Below, one piece after another: positions 18,421 through 27,516 of a DNA stretch of 64,000 nt. The stretch is from Paucibacter sp. KCTC 42545 (GTDB lineage Bacteria > Pseudomonadota > Gammaproteobacteria > Burkholderiales > Burkholderiaceae_C), in the NCBI RefSeq assembly GCF_001477625.1, contig NZ_CP013692.1, forward strand, positions 2,914,001-2,978,000, written 5' to 3'. The translations under genes and the position numbers were made by a program. The notes under the pieces are model-generated. The model saw nothing but the letters and a program-made list of their open reading frames with translations. It was not told where the DNA came from and made no database searches. Positions within the stretch are counted from its first letter, which is position 1. Each line of letters begins with the position of its first letter.

Positions 18421-20478
18421 ATGTTTGACTCCATCAAGACCCGCTTGATAGGCCTGAGCATTAGCGTAGTGGTGCTGACGCTATTTGTCGCCACTGCCGC
18501 CAACTATGTGATCGTGCGCGACCACACGCACAGCAAAGTGCTGAGCAGCCTCAATGCGCTGGTCGCCGGACGGGCCGCGGTCATCAATGAATGGGTGCAG
18601 AACCAGCGCAACATCGTCAGCGCCCTGGTGCCTGCTGCTGATGTGGCAGAGCCGGTGCCCTTTCTTGTACAGGCCGCCAAGTCGGGCAAGCTGGAGGCCG
18701 CCTACATCGGCTTCGCTGACAAGCGCATCCTTTTCAATTCTCCTCAAAACCTGCCGCCGGGCTATGACCCCACCGGCCGCCCCTGGTACACCGCCGCCGC
18801 CTCGGCCAGCGGCACTGTGCTGACCGAACCCTATATGGATGCAGCCCGCCAGCAATTGGTGGTGACCTTTGCCCTCGGCGTTAAAGATGGTGGCCAGACC
18901 AAGGCCGTGTTGGCCTCCGATGTGTTCCTGGATGCAGTGGTCGGCACCGTCAAGGCGATCAAGCCGACCGAAAACGGCTTCGCCTTCCTGGTTTCCAACA
19001 AGGGCACCATCATTGCCCATCCGGATGCCAAGTTGTCGCTCAAGCCTGCGTCTGAGCTCTCGGGGCAACTGGACAGCAAGGCGGTCAAGCAACTGCAAGA
19101 TACGAGCGCACCCTGGGTCGAAGCCAAGATTGGCGACCAGGACTATCTGCTGCGCGGTGAAGCCATTCCCAATACCGATTGGGTGCTGGTCGCCGCCGCC
19201 AATAAGAGCGAGGCCCTGGCCTCTTTGAGTTCCTTGCTGCGGGCGGCGGTATTGGTGCTGCTGGTCGTGATGGTGTTGGCCGGTGCGCTAATGACGACGG
19301 TGATCGCCGCCATGCTGCGCAGCCTGGACGGCGTGCGCGCCGCTTTGGATGAAATCAGCGCCGGCGGCGGTGACCTGACACAGCGCCTGCCCGAGAACGG
19401 CCGCGATGAGATTTCCAGAATTGCGGCCTCCTTCAATCTCTTCGCCGAGAAAATTCAGCGAATCCTGTTGGACGTTCGCTCCGCCAGCAATTCCATCACC
19501 ACCGCTTCCACCGAGATTGCCATCGGCGCGCAAGACCTGTCGCAGCGCACCGAGCAAACGGCGGCCAATCTGGAGGAAGCCGCCTCCTCGATGGAGGAAC
19601 TCACCGGCACGGTGCGTCAGACGGCCGATGCCGCGCTGACCGCCAATCAGCTGGCCTCCTCGGCCTCCTCTGCGGCAGCCAAGGGTGGCGATGTGGTCAA
19701 CCAGGTGGTCACCACCATGGACGAGATCAACAACAGCTCTAAGAAAATCAACGACATCATCGGCGTCATCGATGGCATCGCCTTCCAGACCAATATCCTG
19801 GCCCTGAATGCGGCCGTGGAAGCCGCTCGCGCCGGTGAACAAGGGCGAGGATTTGCGGTGGTGGCATCGGAAGTTCGCTCGCTGGCTCAGCGCAGCGCTG
19901 AAGCCGCCAAGGAGATTAAGACCCTGATCGGTGCCAGCGTGGACCGGGTCGAGGTCGGCTCAAGGCTGGTGGCGGCAGCAGGCGCCTCAATGAGCGATAT
20001 CGTCTCCAGCGTGCAGCGGGTCAGCGACATCATCGGCGAGATCACGGCCGCCTCCAGCGAGCAGAGTGACGGTATCGGGCAGGTCAATAGCGCCGTGGTT
20101 CACCTCGACCAAATGACCCAGCAGAATGCCGCCTTGGTGGAAGAATCCGCCGCCGCGGCCGAGAGCCTGAAGGACCAGGCACGCCGCCTGACCGAGGTGG
20201 TCTCGGTGTTCCGCCTGGGCGAAGACGAACGGGGCCATCACGCCCATTCAGCGGCCCCTGCGCACAAGCCCATGTCCAGCGCGGCCTCTGCTGCGCATGC
20301 CAAACCGCACAGCTTCAAGGCCGCCAGCAGCAAAGCCCCGGCGCCTTCGGCAAGCAAGCCCGTGGCGCGCCCCCCAGCAGCAAGTCCAGCCCCGGCAGTT
20401 GAGGCCCCGGCCCCCGCACCTGCACCGCGCGCCAGCAAGGCCAGCGCCTCCACCGAAGGCGATTGGGAATCGTTCTAA
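18421..20478 (+). CDS. Methyl-accepting chemotaxis protein with dCache sensor
   Basis: This 685-aa receptor has a membrane helix near residues 10-30. The periplasmic dCache_1-like domain shows the [19 protein letters not shown] signature and the [16 protein letters not shown] and [19 protein letters not shown] strands. A second membrane helix (about 278-300), HAMP and the signalling domain follow, ending in GDWESF. dCache receptors of this shape commonly bind amino acids or other small organic molecules. GGAG lies 7-10 bases before the ATG. It is the last gene of the cluster. No cheR, cheB or cheD is visible nearby although the C-terminal tail implies they exist. Confidence 0.95.
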   Translation: MFDSIKTRLIGLSISVVVLTLFVATAANYVIVRDHTHSKVLSSLNALVAGRAAVINEWVQNQRNIVSALVPAADVAEPVPFLVQAAKSGKLEAAYIGFADKRILFNSPQNLPPGYDPTGRPWYTAAASASGTVLTEPYMDAARQQLVVTFALGVKDGGQTKAVLASDVFLDAVVGTVKAIKPTENGFAFLVSNKGTIIAHPDAKLSLKPASELSGQLDSKAVKQLQDTSAPWVEAKIGDQDYLLRGEAIPNTDWVLVAAANKSEALASLSSLLRAAVLVLLVVMVLAGALMTTVIAAMLRSLDGVRAALDEISAGGGDLTQRLPENGRDEISRIAASFNLFAEKIQRILLDVRSASNSITTASTEIAIGAQDLSQRTEQTAANLEEAASSMEELTGTVRQTADAALTANQLASSASSAAAKGGDVVNQVVTTMDEINNSSKKINDIIGVIDGIAFQTNILALNAAVEAARAGEQGRGFAVVASEVRSLAQRSAEAAKEIKTLIGASVDRVEVGSRLVAAAGASMSDIVSSVQRVSDIIGEITAASSEQSDGIGQVNSAVVHLDQMTQQNAALVEESAAAAESLKDQARRLTEVVSVFRLGEDERGHHAHSAAPAHKPMSSAASAAHAKPHSFKAASSKAPAPSASKPVARPPAASPAPAVEAPAPAPAPRASKASASTEGDWESF

Positions 20479-20486
20479 GCTGCTCC

Positions 20487-20514
20487 GCGGGGCTGCTCGA
20501 ATCGCCAGCCCCGC
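20487..20514. terminator. Hairpin between convergent genes
   Basis: Arms GCGGGGCTG (20487-20495) and CAGCCCCGC (20506-20514) form a perfect 9-bp stem with a 10-nt loop, 8 bp after the stop of the last receptor gene. It lies between convergent transcripts and could serve both strands. No strong T-run follows on either side, so efficiency is uncertain. Confidence 0.5.
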
Positions 20515-20537
20515 GCTTCAGACTTCAGAACGAACAG

Positions 20538-23129
20538 TCAGGCGGCTTCCCGCAGCGACTGCATCACCGGCCGCTGCAGCACCCCGCGCAAGCTCCACCA
20601 ACCCGCCAGTTGCGCCAGCACGGCGCCACTGACGAGGCTGGCTAAGGGCACCCAGGCATTCAGGCGCCACTCAAAGCCGAACACAAAATGGGCCAGCAGC
20701 GCGCCCAGGCCCACCGCCACCGCGCCGGCCAACAAGCCCGCCAAGGCGCCCACACCCAGCAACTCGGCGCGCTGGACTTGGCGCAGCAACTGGCCGCTGG
20801 CGCCCAGGGCCCGCATCAGGGCGAATTCCCGGGTGCGTTGCTCACGGGTGCTACTGACCGAGGCCAGCAACACCACTAAGCCGGTGGCCAAGGTGAAGCC
20901 AAACAGCAACTCCACCGCGCGAATGACCTGGTCCAAGACCGCCTGCACCTGGTTCAGCTGGGCGGACACATCCACCACCGTCAGGTTCGGAAACTGCTGG
21001 CTGAGCTGGCGATCCAAGGCCACGCCAGCAGCTGCCGTCGGCGCCCGATATGCCGTGACAAAAGTGCTGGGCAAATCGGGCATAGCCGCGCGCGGGAACA
21101 GCACGAAGAAGTTCACCCGCATCGATGACCAATCAACTTTGCGCAAGCTGGTGATGCGCCCGCCCACCGCCACCCCGGCCACATCAAACTTCAGCTGGTC
21201 GCCCAGCTTCAAGCCCAGGGTTTGGGCCAGCCCGTCTTCCACACTCAAGCCTTCCGCCTCGTCATTGACCCAGTTGCCGCGCGAGATGAGGTTCTGCTCG
21301 GGCAGATGGTCGGCGTGGCTGAGGTTGAACTCCCGGTCCACCAAGCGTTGAGCGCGTTCGTCCTTGAAGGACTGCGGTTTGATCTCCTGGCCATTGATGC
21401 TCAGCAAACGGCCGCGAATCATCGGGTACCAGTCGTAGTGCTGCACGCCGCTTTGCTTGAGCTGGGCGCGCAAAGCCGCGCCCTGATCAGGCTGGATATT
21501 GATGACGAAACGATCCGGCGCATTCTTGGGCGTGGCCGCGCGCCAGCTGTCGATCAGGTCGGTGCGCAACAACACCAACAGCGCCAAGGCCAGCAGCCCC
21601 ACGGCCAAGGACGCGACCTGCACCACCACCAGGCCCGGCCGCGCAGCCACCTGTCGGGTAGCCAGCAGCAGCCAGCGCGGCGCGCCACGCCCCTGCGCAG
21701 CCAGCGGCACCAGGCGGCGCAGCAAAAGCACCGCGGCCCAGGCCAGCAGCGCAAACAAGCCAACGGCCAGGGCGAATCCTGCTGCGGCACCGAGGCCGAG
21801 TTGCCAGTCGCCCGCCAGCGCCAGCAAGATCGCCGCAAAACCCAGCACCCCGGCCACCAGCGCCAGCACCGAGCCGGCCTTGACGGCGCCCAGATCACGC
21901 CGAATCACCCGCAGCGCCGGCACCGCCGCCAATTGCAGCACCGGAGGCAGGCCAAAGCCCATCAGCAAGCTCAGGCCCAAAGCCAGGCCCAGCAGGGCCG
22001 GCCACAGCGTGGGCGGCGGCAGGCTGACGCTGAACAGGCCCGACAGCAAATTCACAAACACCAGATGCAGGGCCAATCCCGCCAACACACCGCCAATGCT
22101 GGCCACCAAGCCAGCAGCGCCAAACTCCAGGCCATAGGCCAAGGCGATGCGGCGCTGCGGCTGACCCAGCACGCGCAGCATGGCGCAATCATCAAGATGA
22201 CGGCTGGCAAAGTCGCGCGCCGCCAGGGCCACCGCCACGGCCGCCAGCAAGGCTGACAGCATGGCCACCAGCTTCAAGAACTTGGTGGCGCGGTCCAGTG
22301 TCTGGCGCATCTCGGGCCGCCCGGTTTCCAGCGAGTCCAGGCGCAGGCCGCGCCAGCCGGATTGCTCAATGAAGGCCGTGGCCTGCTTCACAAAGCGCGG
22401 CAAGGCTTGGGGTTCGCCACTCACACTGGCGACGGCCAGTCGATAGGAAACCCGGCTGGCCGGCTGAATCAGGCCGGTAGCGGCCAAGTCTTGATCGGCC
22501 AGCATCAGGCGGGGCGCGAAGTTCAGAAAGCCCGCCCCGCGATCAGGCTCATTGGCGATCACGCCGGCGATGCGCAAGCTGCTGTCGCCCACCAACACGC
22601 GGCCGCCCACGGCCAGGCCCAGAGAGTCCAGCAGCTGCGCATCGACCCAAACCTCACCCGGCTGGGGCGCCCCCACCTGCCTCCCATCGGCGAGCAGCAG
22701 CTTGCCGCGCAAGGGGTAGGCCGTGCCAACGGCCTTGACCGCCACCAGCCGGCTGCCACCACCCTGGGCCTCAGGCGCGCGCGCCATGCTCGGGAAGTTG
22801 ATCAGCGTGGTGTGTTGCAGCCCCAGGCTGCGGGCCAGTTCAGACAAAGGCGCTGGCGTGGCCTGATCACTGACCAGCACCGCATCACCGCCGAGCAATT
22901 GCGCGGCATCACGACGCAGGCCCCCATCCATGCGCTCGGACAAAAAGGCCACCGCACACAGCGCTGCGACAGCCAGAAACACCGCCACCATCAACAGCCG
23001 CAACTCCCCCGCGCGCCAGTCACGCCACAACTGCCGCCAAGCCAATACCACCACACTGGGTGGCTTGGGCGGCGCGGGGCGGTGAACCGTTGGTGTCAAG
23101 GGCAACAGGACGGCATCGATTTTGCTCAT
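20538..23129 (-). CDS. ABC transporter permease, FtsX/YbbP type
   Basis: This large inner-membrane permease of about 863 aa has the YbbP layout. It has one N-terminal membrane helix (LLMVAVFLAVAALCAVAFL), a long periplasmic MacB-like domain (SDQATPAPL to PRFVKQATAF), and groups of FtsX-type helices in the middle and at the C-terminus (LATGLVVLLASVSSTREQRTREFALMRALGAS). The RTREFALMRALGAS motif is the FtsX coupling segment. Such proteins pair with a LolD-like ATPase (YbbA) in lipid or lipoprotein handling. No ATPase gene is adjacent in this window, so the partner must be elsewhere. Start 23129 (MSKIDAVLLP) is preferred over an upstream GTG/ATG that adds 20 unlikely residues. Confidence 0.88.
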   Translation of the reverse strand: MSKIDAVLLPLTPTVHRPAPPKPPSVVVLAWRQLWRDWRAGELRLLMVAVFLAVAALCAVAFLSERMDGGLRRDAAQLLGGDAVLVSDQATPAPLSELARSLGLQHTTLINFPSMARAPEAQGGGSRLVAVKAVGTAYPLRGKLLLADGRQVGAPQPGEVWVDAQLLDSLGLAVGGRVLVGDSSLRIAGVIANEPDRGAGFLNFAPRLMLADQDLAATGLIQPASRVSYRLAVASVSGEPQALPRFVKQATAFIEQSGWRGLRLDSLETGRPEMRQTLDRATKFLKLVAMLSALLAAVAVALAARDFASRHLDDCAMLRVLGQPQRRIALAYGLEFGAAGLVASIGGVLAGLALHLVFVNLLSGLFSVSLPPPTLWPALLGLALGLSLLMGFGLPPVLQLAAVPALRVIRRDLGAVKAGSVLALVAGVLGFAAILLALAGDWQLGLGAAAGFALAVGLFALLAWAAVLLLRRLVPLAAQGRGAPRWLLLATRQVAARPGLVVVQVASLAVGLLALALLVLLRTDLIDSWRAATPKNAPDRFVINIQPDQGAALRAQLKQSGVQHYDWYPMIRGRLLSINGQEIKPQSFKDERAQRLVDREFNLSHADHLPEQNLISRGNWVNDEAEGLSVEDGLAQTLGLKLGDQLKFDVAGVAVGGRITSLRKVDWSSMRVNFFVLFPRAAMPDLPSTFVTAYRAPTAAAGVALDRQLSQQFPNLTVVDVSAQLNQVQAVLDQVIRAVELLFGFTLATGLVVLLASVSSTREQRTREFALMRALGASGQLLRQVQRAELLGVGALAGLLAGAVAVGLGALLAHFVFGFEWRLNAWVPLASLVSGAVLAQLAGWWSLRGVLQRPVMQSLREAA

Positions 23130-23258
23130 AGCCGGAACTGTAGCGACTCTGCGCAACAGCCCACGCCCAAGCGCACCATGACCATACAAATGCGCTGAAT
23201 GGCGTGTTCAGCGCATTGCTCACTATGCGGACAGAAGTGAGCGTCCAATACAAGCACC

Positions 23259-24128
23259 ATGCCAAACACCAGCCACTTCCCTCCCCTCTTCATATCGCAC
23301 GGTTCACCCATGACGGCGCTGGAGCCCCGCGAAGCCGGCGCCTTCATGCAGGACCTGGGGCGCACGCTAGATGCCAAATTCGGCCGGCCGCGTGCCATTC
23401 TGGCCATCTCGGCCCACAGCTTGGCGCGTCAGCCGGTACTGCTGGCTGGGGCCAAGCATCATGCGGTGTACGACTTTGGTGGCTTCGACCCCAAACTCAA
23501 CACTTTGCGCTACGACGCCCCAGGGGCCACTGAGCTCGCCGCCCAAGTGCAAGCCCTGGCCGCGCAAGCCGGCCTGCCTCTGCTCAGCCTCCCCCAGGGC
23601 GGCCTTGACCACGGCATCTGGACACCCTTGCGCTACATGTATCCCGCGGCCGATGTGCCGGTGCTGCCACTGGCCTTTGTGCCTTCGCAAAGCCCCGCAC
23701 AGCAATTCACCTTGGGTGAAATGCTGGCCCCTTTGGCTGAACAAGGCGTGCTGATCATGGGCAGCGGCAGCATCACCCACAATCTGCGCCTGGTGTTCGG
23801 CCAAGGTCAGCCGCCCGCCATCGATGCACCCGAAATCCAAGCCTCGGCAGAGTTCCGTGCTTGGCTGCAAGCCCGCGCAGCGGCGGCCGATTGGCCCGCC
23901 TTGTTGGACTACCGCCGCCAAGCCCCGCACGCTGTCGCCATGCACCCCACGGACGAGCATCTGCTGCCTTGGTTCGTGCCCGCCGGTGCAGGCGGGCGCA
24001 ACAGCCCGGCCGTACGCATCCACGAAAGCCTCACCTTCGGCAGCCTGGCCATGGATGCCTACGCCTTCGGCCCCGCAGCACTGCAATTGGCCCAAGCCCT
24101 GCAAGATCCCGGCGCAGCCACCCTATAA
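23259..24128 (+). CDS. LigB-family extradiol dioxygenase (YgiD/DodA-like)
   Basis: This class III extradiol dioxygenase-like protein of 289 aa resembles the 4,5-DOPA dioxygenase YgiD group. The family uses non-haem Fe or Zn bound by histidines. Matching segments are LFISHGSPMTALE, ILAISAHSL, GGLDHGIWTPLRYMYP, IMGSGSITHNLR and MHPTDEHLLPWFV, which supply the metal-binding and catalytic histidines. The true substrate in bacteria is usually uncertain. The stop codon (24126-24128) lies inside the TATAAT box that probably drives the tRNA gene just downstream. Confidence 0.93.
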   Translation: MPNTSHFPPLFISHGSPMTALEPREAGAFMQDLGRTLDAKFGRPRAILAISAHSLARQPVLLAGAKHHAVYDFGGFDPKLNTLRYDAPGATELAAQVQALAAQAGLPLLSLPQGGLDHGIWTPLRYMYPAADVPVLPLAFVPSQSPAQQFTLGEMLAPLAEQGVLIMGSGSITHNLRLVFGQGQPPAIDAPEIQASAEFRAWLQARAAAADWPALLDYRRQAPHAVAMHPTDEHLLPWFVPAGAGGRNSPAVRIHESLTFGSLAMDAYAFGPAALQLAQALQDPGAATL

Positions 24129-24129
24129 T
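24124..24129 (+). promoter_or_regulatory. -10 box (TATAAT) of the tRNA-Gly promoter
   Basis: A perfect TATAAT lies 12 bases before the first base of tRNA-Gly, the expected distance for a start point just upstream of the tRNA. It overlaps the TAA stop of the dioxygenase gene. No good -35 element is visible at 17 bp spacing. Confidence 0.6.
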
Positions 24130-24140
24130 CCGCGCCATAC

Positions 24141-24214
24141 GCGGGTGTAGTTCAATGGTAGAACTCCTGCTTCCCAAGCAGATCACGTGGGTTCGATTCC
24201 CATCACCCGCTCCA
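24141..24214 (+). tRNA. tRNA-Gly, anticodon CCC
   Basis: This 74-nt cloverleaf has acceptor arms GCGGGTG and CACCCGC followed by encoded TCCA. The D-arm contains GTAGTTCAATGGTAGAAC, the anticodon loop is TTCCCAA (anticodon CCC), and the T-arm contains GTTCGATTCC. It is nearly superimposable on E. coli tRNA-Gly(CCC). The 3' end is the probable attachment site of the island whose integrase gene starts 83 bp further on. Confidence 0.96.
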
Positions 24215-24296
24215 TAGTTGCGTAAGTCATTGATATGACTTGGAGATTTGCCAGAATCTCTCGTCGCCCGCAGGTCCACTACGAAAGTGTGGCCCG

Positions 24297-26318
24297 ATGG
24301 CACGATCGTCAAACCTCCAGCGCCGCAAGGTCAGCGGTGTCCATGTTGTGCGTCTTTACGTCCCCGCCTGGCTCCAGGCTGCGGTAGGTCACAAAGAAGT
24401 TCATCGATCGACAGGCTGCCGCGATCCCCGGCAGGCCAAGATCGTCGCTGCCGAAATCGTCGGGCGTTGGCACGCAGCACAGGACAAATACGCTCGCATG
24501 GATCTGAAAAAAATTGAGGCGGGGAGCCTCGACCTCCTTGGCGAGGGCTACATCCTGGTGGATCACGCGGCCACCCTGCTCGGTGCCACTCACGGCGAAG
24601 TCATTACGCACCTCCTCGCGAGGAGCGCTGGGTTCTACGTTTACCGCGACGACTGGGATGGCTGGCTCGTGGACGACATGGACCAGCTCTATCACGAGCA
24701 TGACGAGACCGGATTTGTCGGCGTGGACCTCTGCGATAGTGAGCTGGCTAAACATGGCCGGCGGTCCAAGTTGTCGCCCCGCCATTTGCAATTGAGATTT
24801 GCCGAAGAGGTGCTAGCCATCAACCAGGCAGCTCGACAACCCGTGGATGTGAGCTGCTTCATGCTGCCCCAATCGCGGACCAGTGGCTTTGTGGTCGAGA
24901 TTCCCGGACGCGCCATATCTGTCGATCAGTTGATGGTGAACAAGGCCGATGTTGAGCAACTGAGAAGCTGGCTAGCCTCCCGAATCACGCCGGAGATGTT
25001 GGCCGAGGCAGCCCCACCACGGGCACCAGCGCCAGCTGATACGCCCTATCACGGCCTGGCCCACGCTAGGCATGCCCACGTCCCCTTGGCCGATGTTCTC
25101 TCGATCTACATTGACCGCAATCGCGGCAAGTGGAAGCCGAACACCCTGCACACCAACAGCGACCGATGCGCCATCTTGCTTGAGCTGATGGGCAACCTGC
25201 CACTCAAAGACATCGACCGGGGGGCACTCTGGCACGTGGTCGAGAAGCTGCGCAAGTTGCCGGATGGTCGGCAGCATGTGCGCCGACGGTTCAAGCGCCC
25301 CGAGACCACGTTCACCGAACTGATCGAGCTTGCCGAGCAGCACCAGCTGCCAAGGCTGTCCACGCAAGCGATCGAAAAGCTCGTGGATGGCTTTGGCGAA
25401 ATCTTCACCTGGGCCGTGACACAGACCTGCCTGACCGCCAACCCCGCACTCAAGCTAGGCAGCGAGGTGTTTAGTTCGTTAGGGGGCAAGCGAAGCAAGG
25501 CGTCGCAGGACCGCGACCAACTCAGCCCGGATGATCTGAAGCTCATCTTCTCCGTCGAGTGGTTTGCCAAGGGTGTCGGGACAAAGACCAAGGAGGGGCT
25601 CTACTACGCCTACCGGCCGTATTACTACTGGCTCCCGCTCTTGGGTCTACTGGCTGGCGGCCGCCTCAACGAACTGGCGCAGCTCTACCTGGCTGACATT
25701 TGTTGCTCGCCGTCAGGGGTGAACTACCTGGACTTCAACTTGGACGGCGAAGACAAGGTCAATGCTGACAAGGATGGTGCAGACGCTCAAGGTGCCAGCG
25801 GCCAGGACAAGTCGCTGAAGACCATCAATGCCGTCCGCCAAGTGCCGATCCACCCAAGGCTGATAGAGCTGGGGTTCATCGACTACGTGCAGGCCCTGCG
25901 CAAGGCCGGGCATGCACGCCTCTTCCCCGAGCTTCAGCACGACAAGACCAAGGGCTATGGCAAGCATGCCGGCAGTTGGTTCAACGAGCGGTTTCTTGGC
26001 AAGCAGCTCGGGATAAAGCGCGATGGGCGCAAGACCTTCCACTCCTTCCGCCACAACTTCTCAACCACGCTCGGCGACGCCGACATCCCATCTATCGTCA
26101 AGTCACAGTTGATGGGGCACAGCTTCGGGAAGGCGGAAAACGAAAGTCGATACGACAAGGGCCGCCGCATCGATCAACTGGCTGAGCACCTCGGGGCGCT
26201 AAACTTTGGCCTACCTGATGGGGTCAATAAGTTCTCGATCACCGACGGGCTGCAAGCCGTATCCGATGCGCTGACGCTCAAGAAGTCGAGAAGGTCTGGG
26301 GTGAAGCGACCCACTTGA
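24297..26318 (+). CDS. Tyrosine site-specific integrase of a genomic island
   Basis: This large phage-type tyrosine recombinase of 673 aa probably inserts and excises the island at tRNA-Gly. The C-terminal catalytic domain shows the first Arg in LLAGGRLNELAQLYLADI, HSFRH in KTFHSFRHNFSTTLGD, and the Tyr nucleophile in ENESRYDKG after LMGHSFG. The long N-terminal half contains a core-binding region (DVLSIYIDRNRGKWKPNTLHTNSDR). Start 24297 (MARSSNLQRRK) is chosen because the typical N-terminal basic strand begins here; an upstream ATG at 24240 is possible. Position directly after a tRNA is classic for island integrases. No second copy of the tRNA 3' end was found in the window, so the right attachment site is not located. 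Confidence 0.93.
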   Translation: MARSSNLQRRKVSGVHVVRLYVPAWLQAAVGHKEVHRSTGCRDPRQAKIVAAEIVGRWHAAQDKYARMDLKKIEAGSLDLLGEGYILVDHAATLLGATHGEVITHLLARSAGFYVYRDDWDGWLVDDMDQLYHEHDETGFVGVDLCDSELAKHGRRSKLSPRHLQLRFAEEVLAINQAARQPVDVSCFMLPQSRTSGFVVEIPGRAISVDQLMVNKADVEQLRSWLASRITPEMLAEAAPPRAPAPADTPYHGLAHARHAHVPLADVLSIYIDRNRGKWKPNTLHTNSDRCAILLELMGNLPLKDIDRGALWHVVEKLRKLPDGRQHVRRRFKRPETTFTELIELAEQHQLPRLSTQAIEKLVDGFGEIFTWAVTQTCLTANPALKLGSEVFSSLGGKRSKASQDRDQLSPDDLKLIFSVEWFAKGVGTKTKEGLYYAYRPYYYWLPLLGLLAGGRLNELAQLYLADICCSPSGVNYLDFNLDGEDKVNADKDGADAQGASGQDKSLKTINAVRQVPIHPRLIELGFIDYVQALRKAGHARLFPELQHDKTKGYGKHAGSWFNERFLGKQLGIKRDGRKTFHSFRHNFSTTLGDADIPSIVKSQLMGHSFGKAENESRYDKGRRIDQLAEHLGALNFGLPDGVNKFSITDGLQAVSDALTLKKSRRSGVKRPT

Positions 26319-26347
26319 TGAGCAAGCGGCTTTGCCGGGGCCGGCCG

Positions 26348-26593
26348 TCAAAATGGCCTGTACTTGGCGAGGGGCAAGCCGTGCGCTTCAACGAAGGCAT
26401 TCGAGCTGATCAAGGCCTCTTGGTTTTCTTCGAGCCAACGCTCACCCATGCGCTTCGCAACAGCATCTTCGACTCCCTGCTCAGCAGCTTGAGAGACGTT
26501 GACGCCCATCTCCTTTGCCCGAGCGACTAGGGCAGCGCTGATGTTGATCTTGGTTGTCCGACGGGATGGTGCGCTAATGTCTTGATCCTTCAT
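26348..26593 (-). CDS. CcdA-family antitoxin, orphan
   Basis: This 81-aa protein has an N-terminal ribbon-helix-helix (RRTTKINISAALVARAKEMGVNVSQAAEQGV) and a C-terminal toxin-binding tail ending LPLAKYRPF, typical of CcdA antitoxins. ATG 26593 has TGAGGT seven bases upstream. In a normal ccdAB pair the CcdB gyrase toxin follows the antitoxin; here the next gene on that side is the convergent integrase, ending 30 bp away. The toxin is therefore absent. It may survive as an anti-addiction module or as a relic. Confidence 0.85.
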   Translation of the reverse strand: MKDQDISAPSRRTTKINISAALVARAKEMGVNVSQAAEQGVEDAVAKRMGERWLEENQEALISSNAFVEAHGLPLAKYRPF

Positions 26594-26672
26594 GATGACC
26601 TCAGTGTCGAAGCTGGCGTCCACGGTTTGTCAAAAGCAACTTTCTCGGCGGCCGTAGCGCAATGCGGCGCGG

Positions 26673-26965
26673 TCAGTGACAGCCCTCTTCGCGCTGGTGG
26701 CGCAACGCCAAAATGATGACCGTTGAGGCATTGACTATCTCATACAGCGCCACGTAGCCGGCGCTGCCGAAGGGGATGATTAGCTCTCGCTGTGCCGAGT
26801 TCTGGCCAGCCTTGCGAAAGCTGTACGGAGTGACCGCCAGCTGGTGCTTCACGGTCGTCCTGATGGCATCAATCGTGGATTTCGCATGGTCGAACTCATC
26901 TGCCGACTGCGCCAGTCAAAGAGCCGTTCTAGGTCTTCTTCGGCGGCGGGGACAACATGACCCAC
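26673..26965 (-). pseudogene. ParE/RelE-type toxin remnant (frameshift and internal deletion)
   Basis: Minus-strand translation gives VVPAAEEDLERLFDW in one frame. After a shift it continues as FDHAKSTIDAIRTTVKHQLA, TPYSFRKAG, RELIIPFGSAGYVALYEI and ALRHQREEG up to a TGA at 26673. This is the ParE toxin fold with a piece missing after LFDW and a frame change, so it should be inactive. A GTG at 26965 could be the start. No CDS covers the full length. The CcdA-like antitoxin next door is of a different family, so this is the relic of a second toxin-antitoxin module whose antitoxin is lost. Confidence 0.75.
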
Positions 26966-27086
26966 CTTGCATCAACGTGTGATAAGTTAACTCACGCTGA
27001 GTCAACTTGAGGCACCGTGAGGCACCTTGGATCAGCATGACCCACCTTGCATCAACGTGTGATAACTTGACTCACGCTGAGTCAAC
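26956..27086. repeat. Two 51-bp direct repeats with nested palindromes, 80-bp period
   Basis: The segment starting CATGACCCACCTTGCATCAA occurs at 26956 and again at 27036, about 51 bp each with two or three differences. Each ends in an inverted repeat: TTGACTC-ACGCT-GAGTCAA at 27067-27085 is perfect, and 26987-27005 has one mismatch. Shorter copies of ACCTTGCATCA and GAGGCACC fill the spacer. The block sits at the 5' end of the dead parE-like gene, as an operator for a toxin-antitoxin autorepressor would. It might also be an iteron-like site. The binding protein is unknown. Confidence 0.7.
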
Positions 27087-27291
27087 GTGTGATGTGTTGT
27101 GACGCTCCGCGCTTTCATGCTTTGGACCGTGAAGTCGTTTGGTCGGCCAACCTGGGTGAGGCCGTGCCTAGGCTACACGTCTCAGACAGATTGCATTGGG
27201 CCTGGCCGCGCCAGGGCAATGGAAGCGACTTGACGGTCACAGCGCTCGTGCTACTCTAAATCCAGGACTCGCTGGGCAAAGGGAATACGAA

Positions 27292-27435
27292 ATGACCTGG
27301 ACTGAAGTCATCCCTCTGTTGGCCGTCTTCTTCGTGGTGATCGGTATCACCGCCTGGGCGTTCAAGATTTCCGCCAAGCCCGGGCTGACGCCCGAAGAGC
27401 AAGACGAGTTGGTCAAAGGCAAGCAGCGAGGTTGA
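27292..27435 (+). CDS. Small single-pass membrane protein, copy 1 (47 aa)
   Basis: MTWTEVIPLLAVFFVVIGIT begins a single hydrophobic helix (about residues 7-26) followed by a short tail AKPGLTPEEQDELVKGKQRG. The ATG at 27292 is chosen because the paralogue 225 bp downstream begins at the same residue. No known family is recognised. The conserved cytosolic-looking tail AKPGLTPEEQD, identical in both copies, is probably functional. It lies 81 bp ahead of copy 2 and is convergent with hsdR. Confidence 0.6.
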   Translation: MTWTEVIPLLAVFFVVIGITAWAFKISAKPGLTPEEQDELVKGKQRG

Positions 27436-27516
27436 CCCTATCAAGGCCCGCCGCCATTCCGGCCATCACCTTGCGCATAGCTCAACACCTGCTTTCGCAC
27501 GACAAATGGGAACGAC

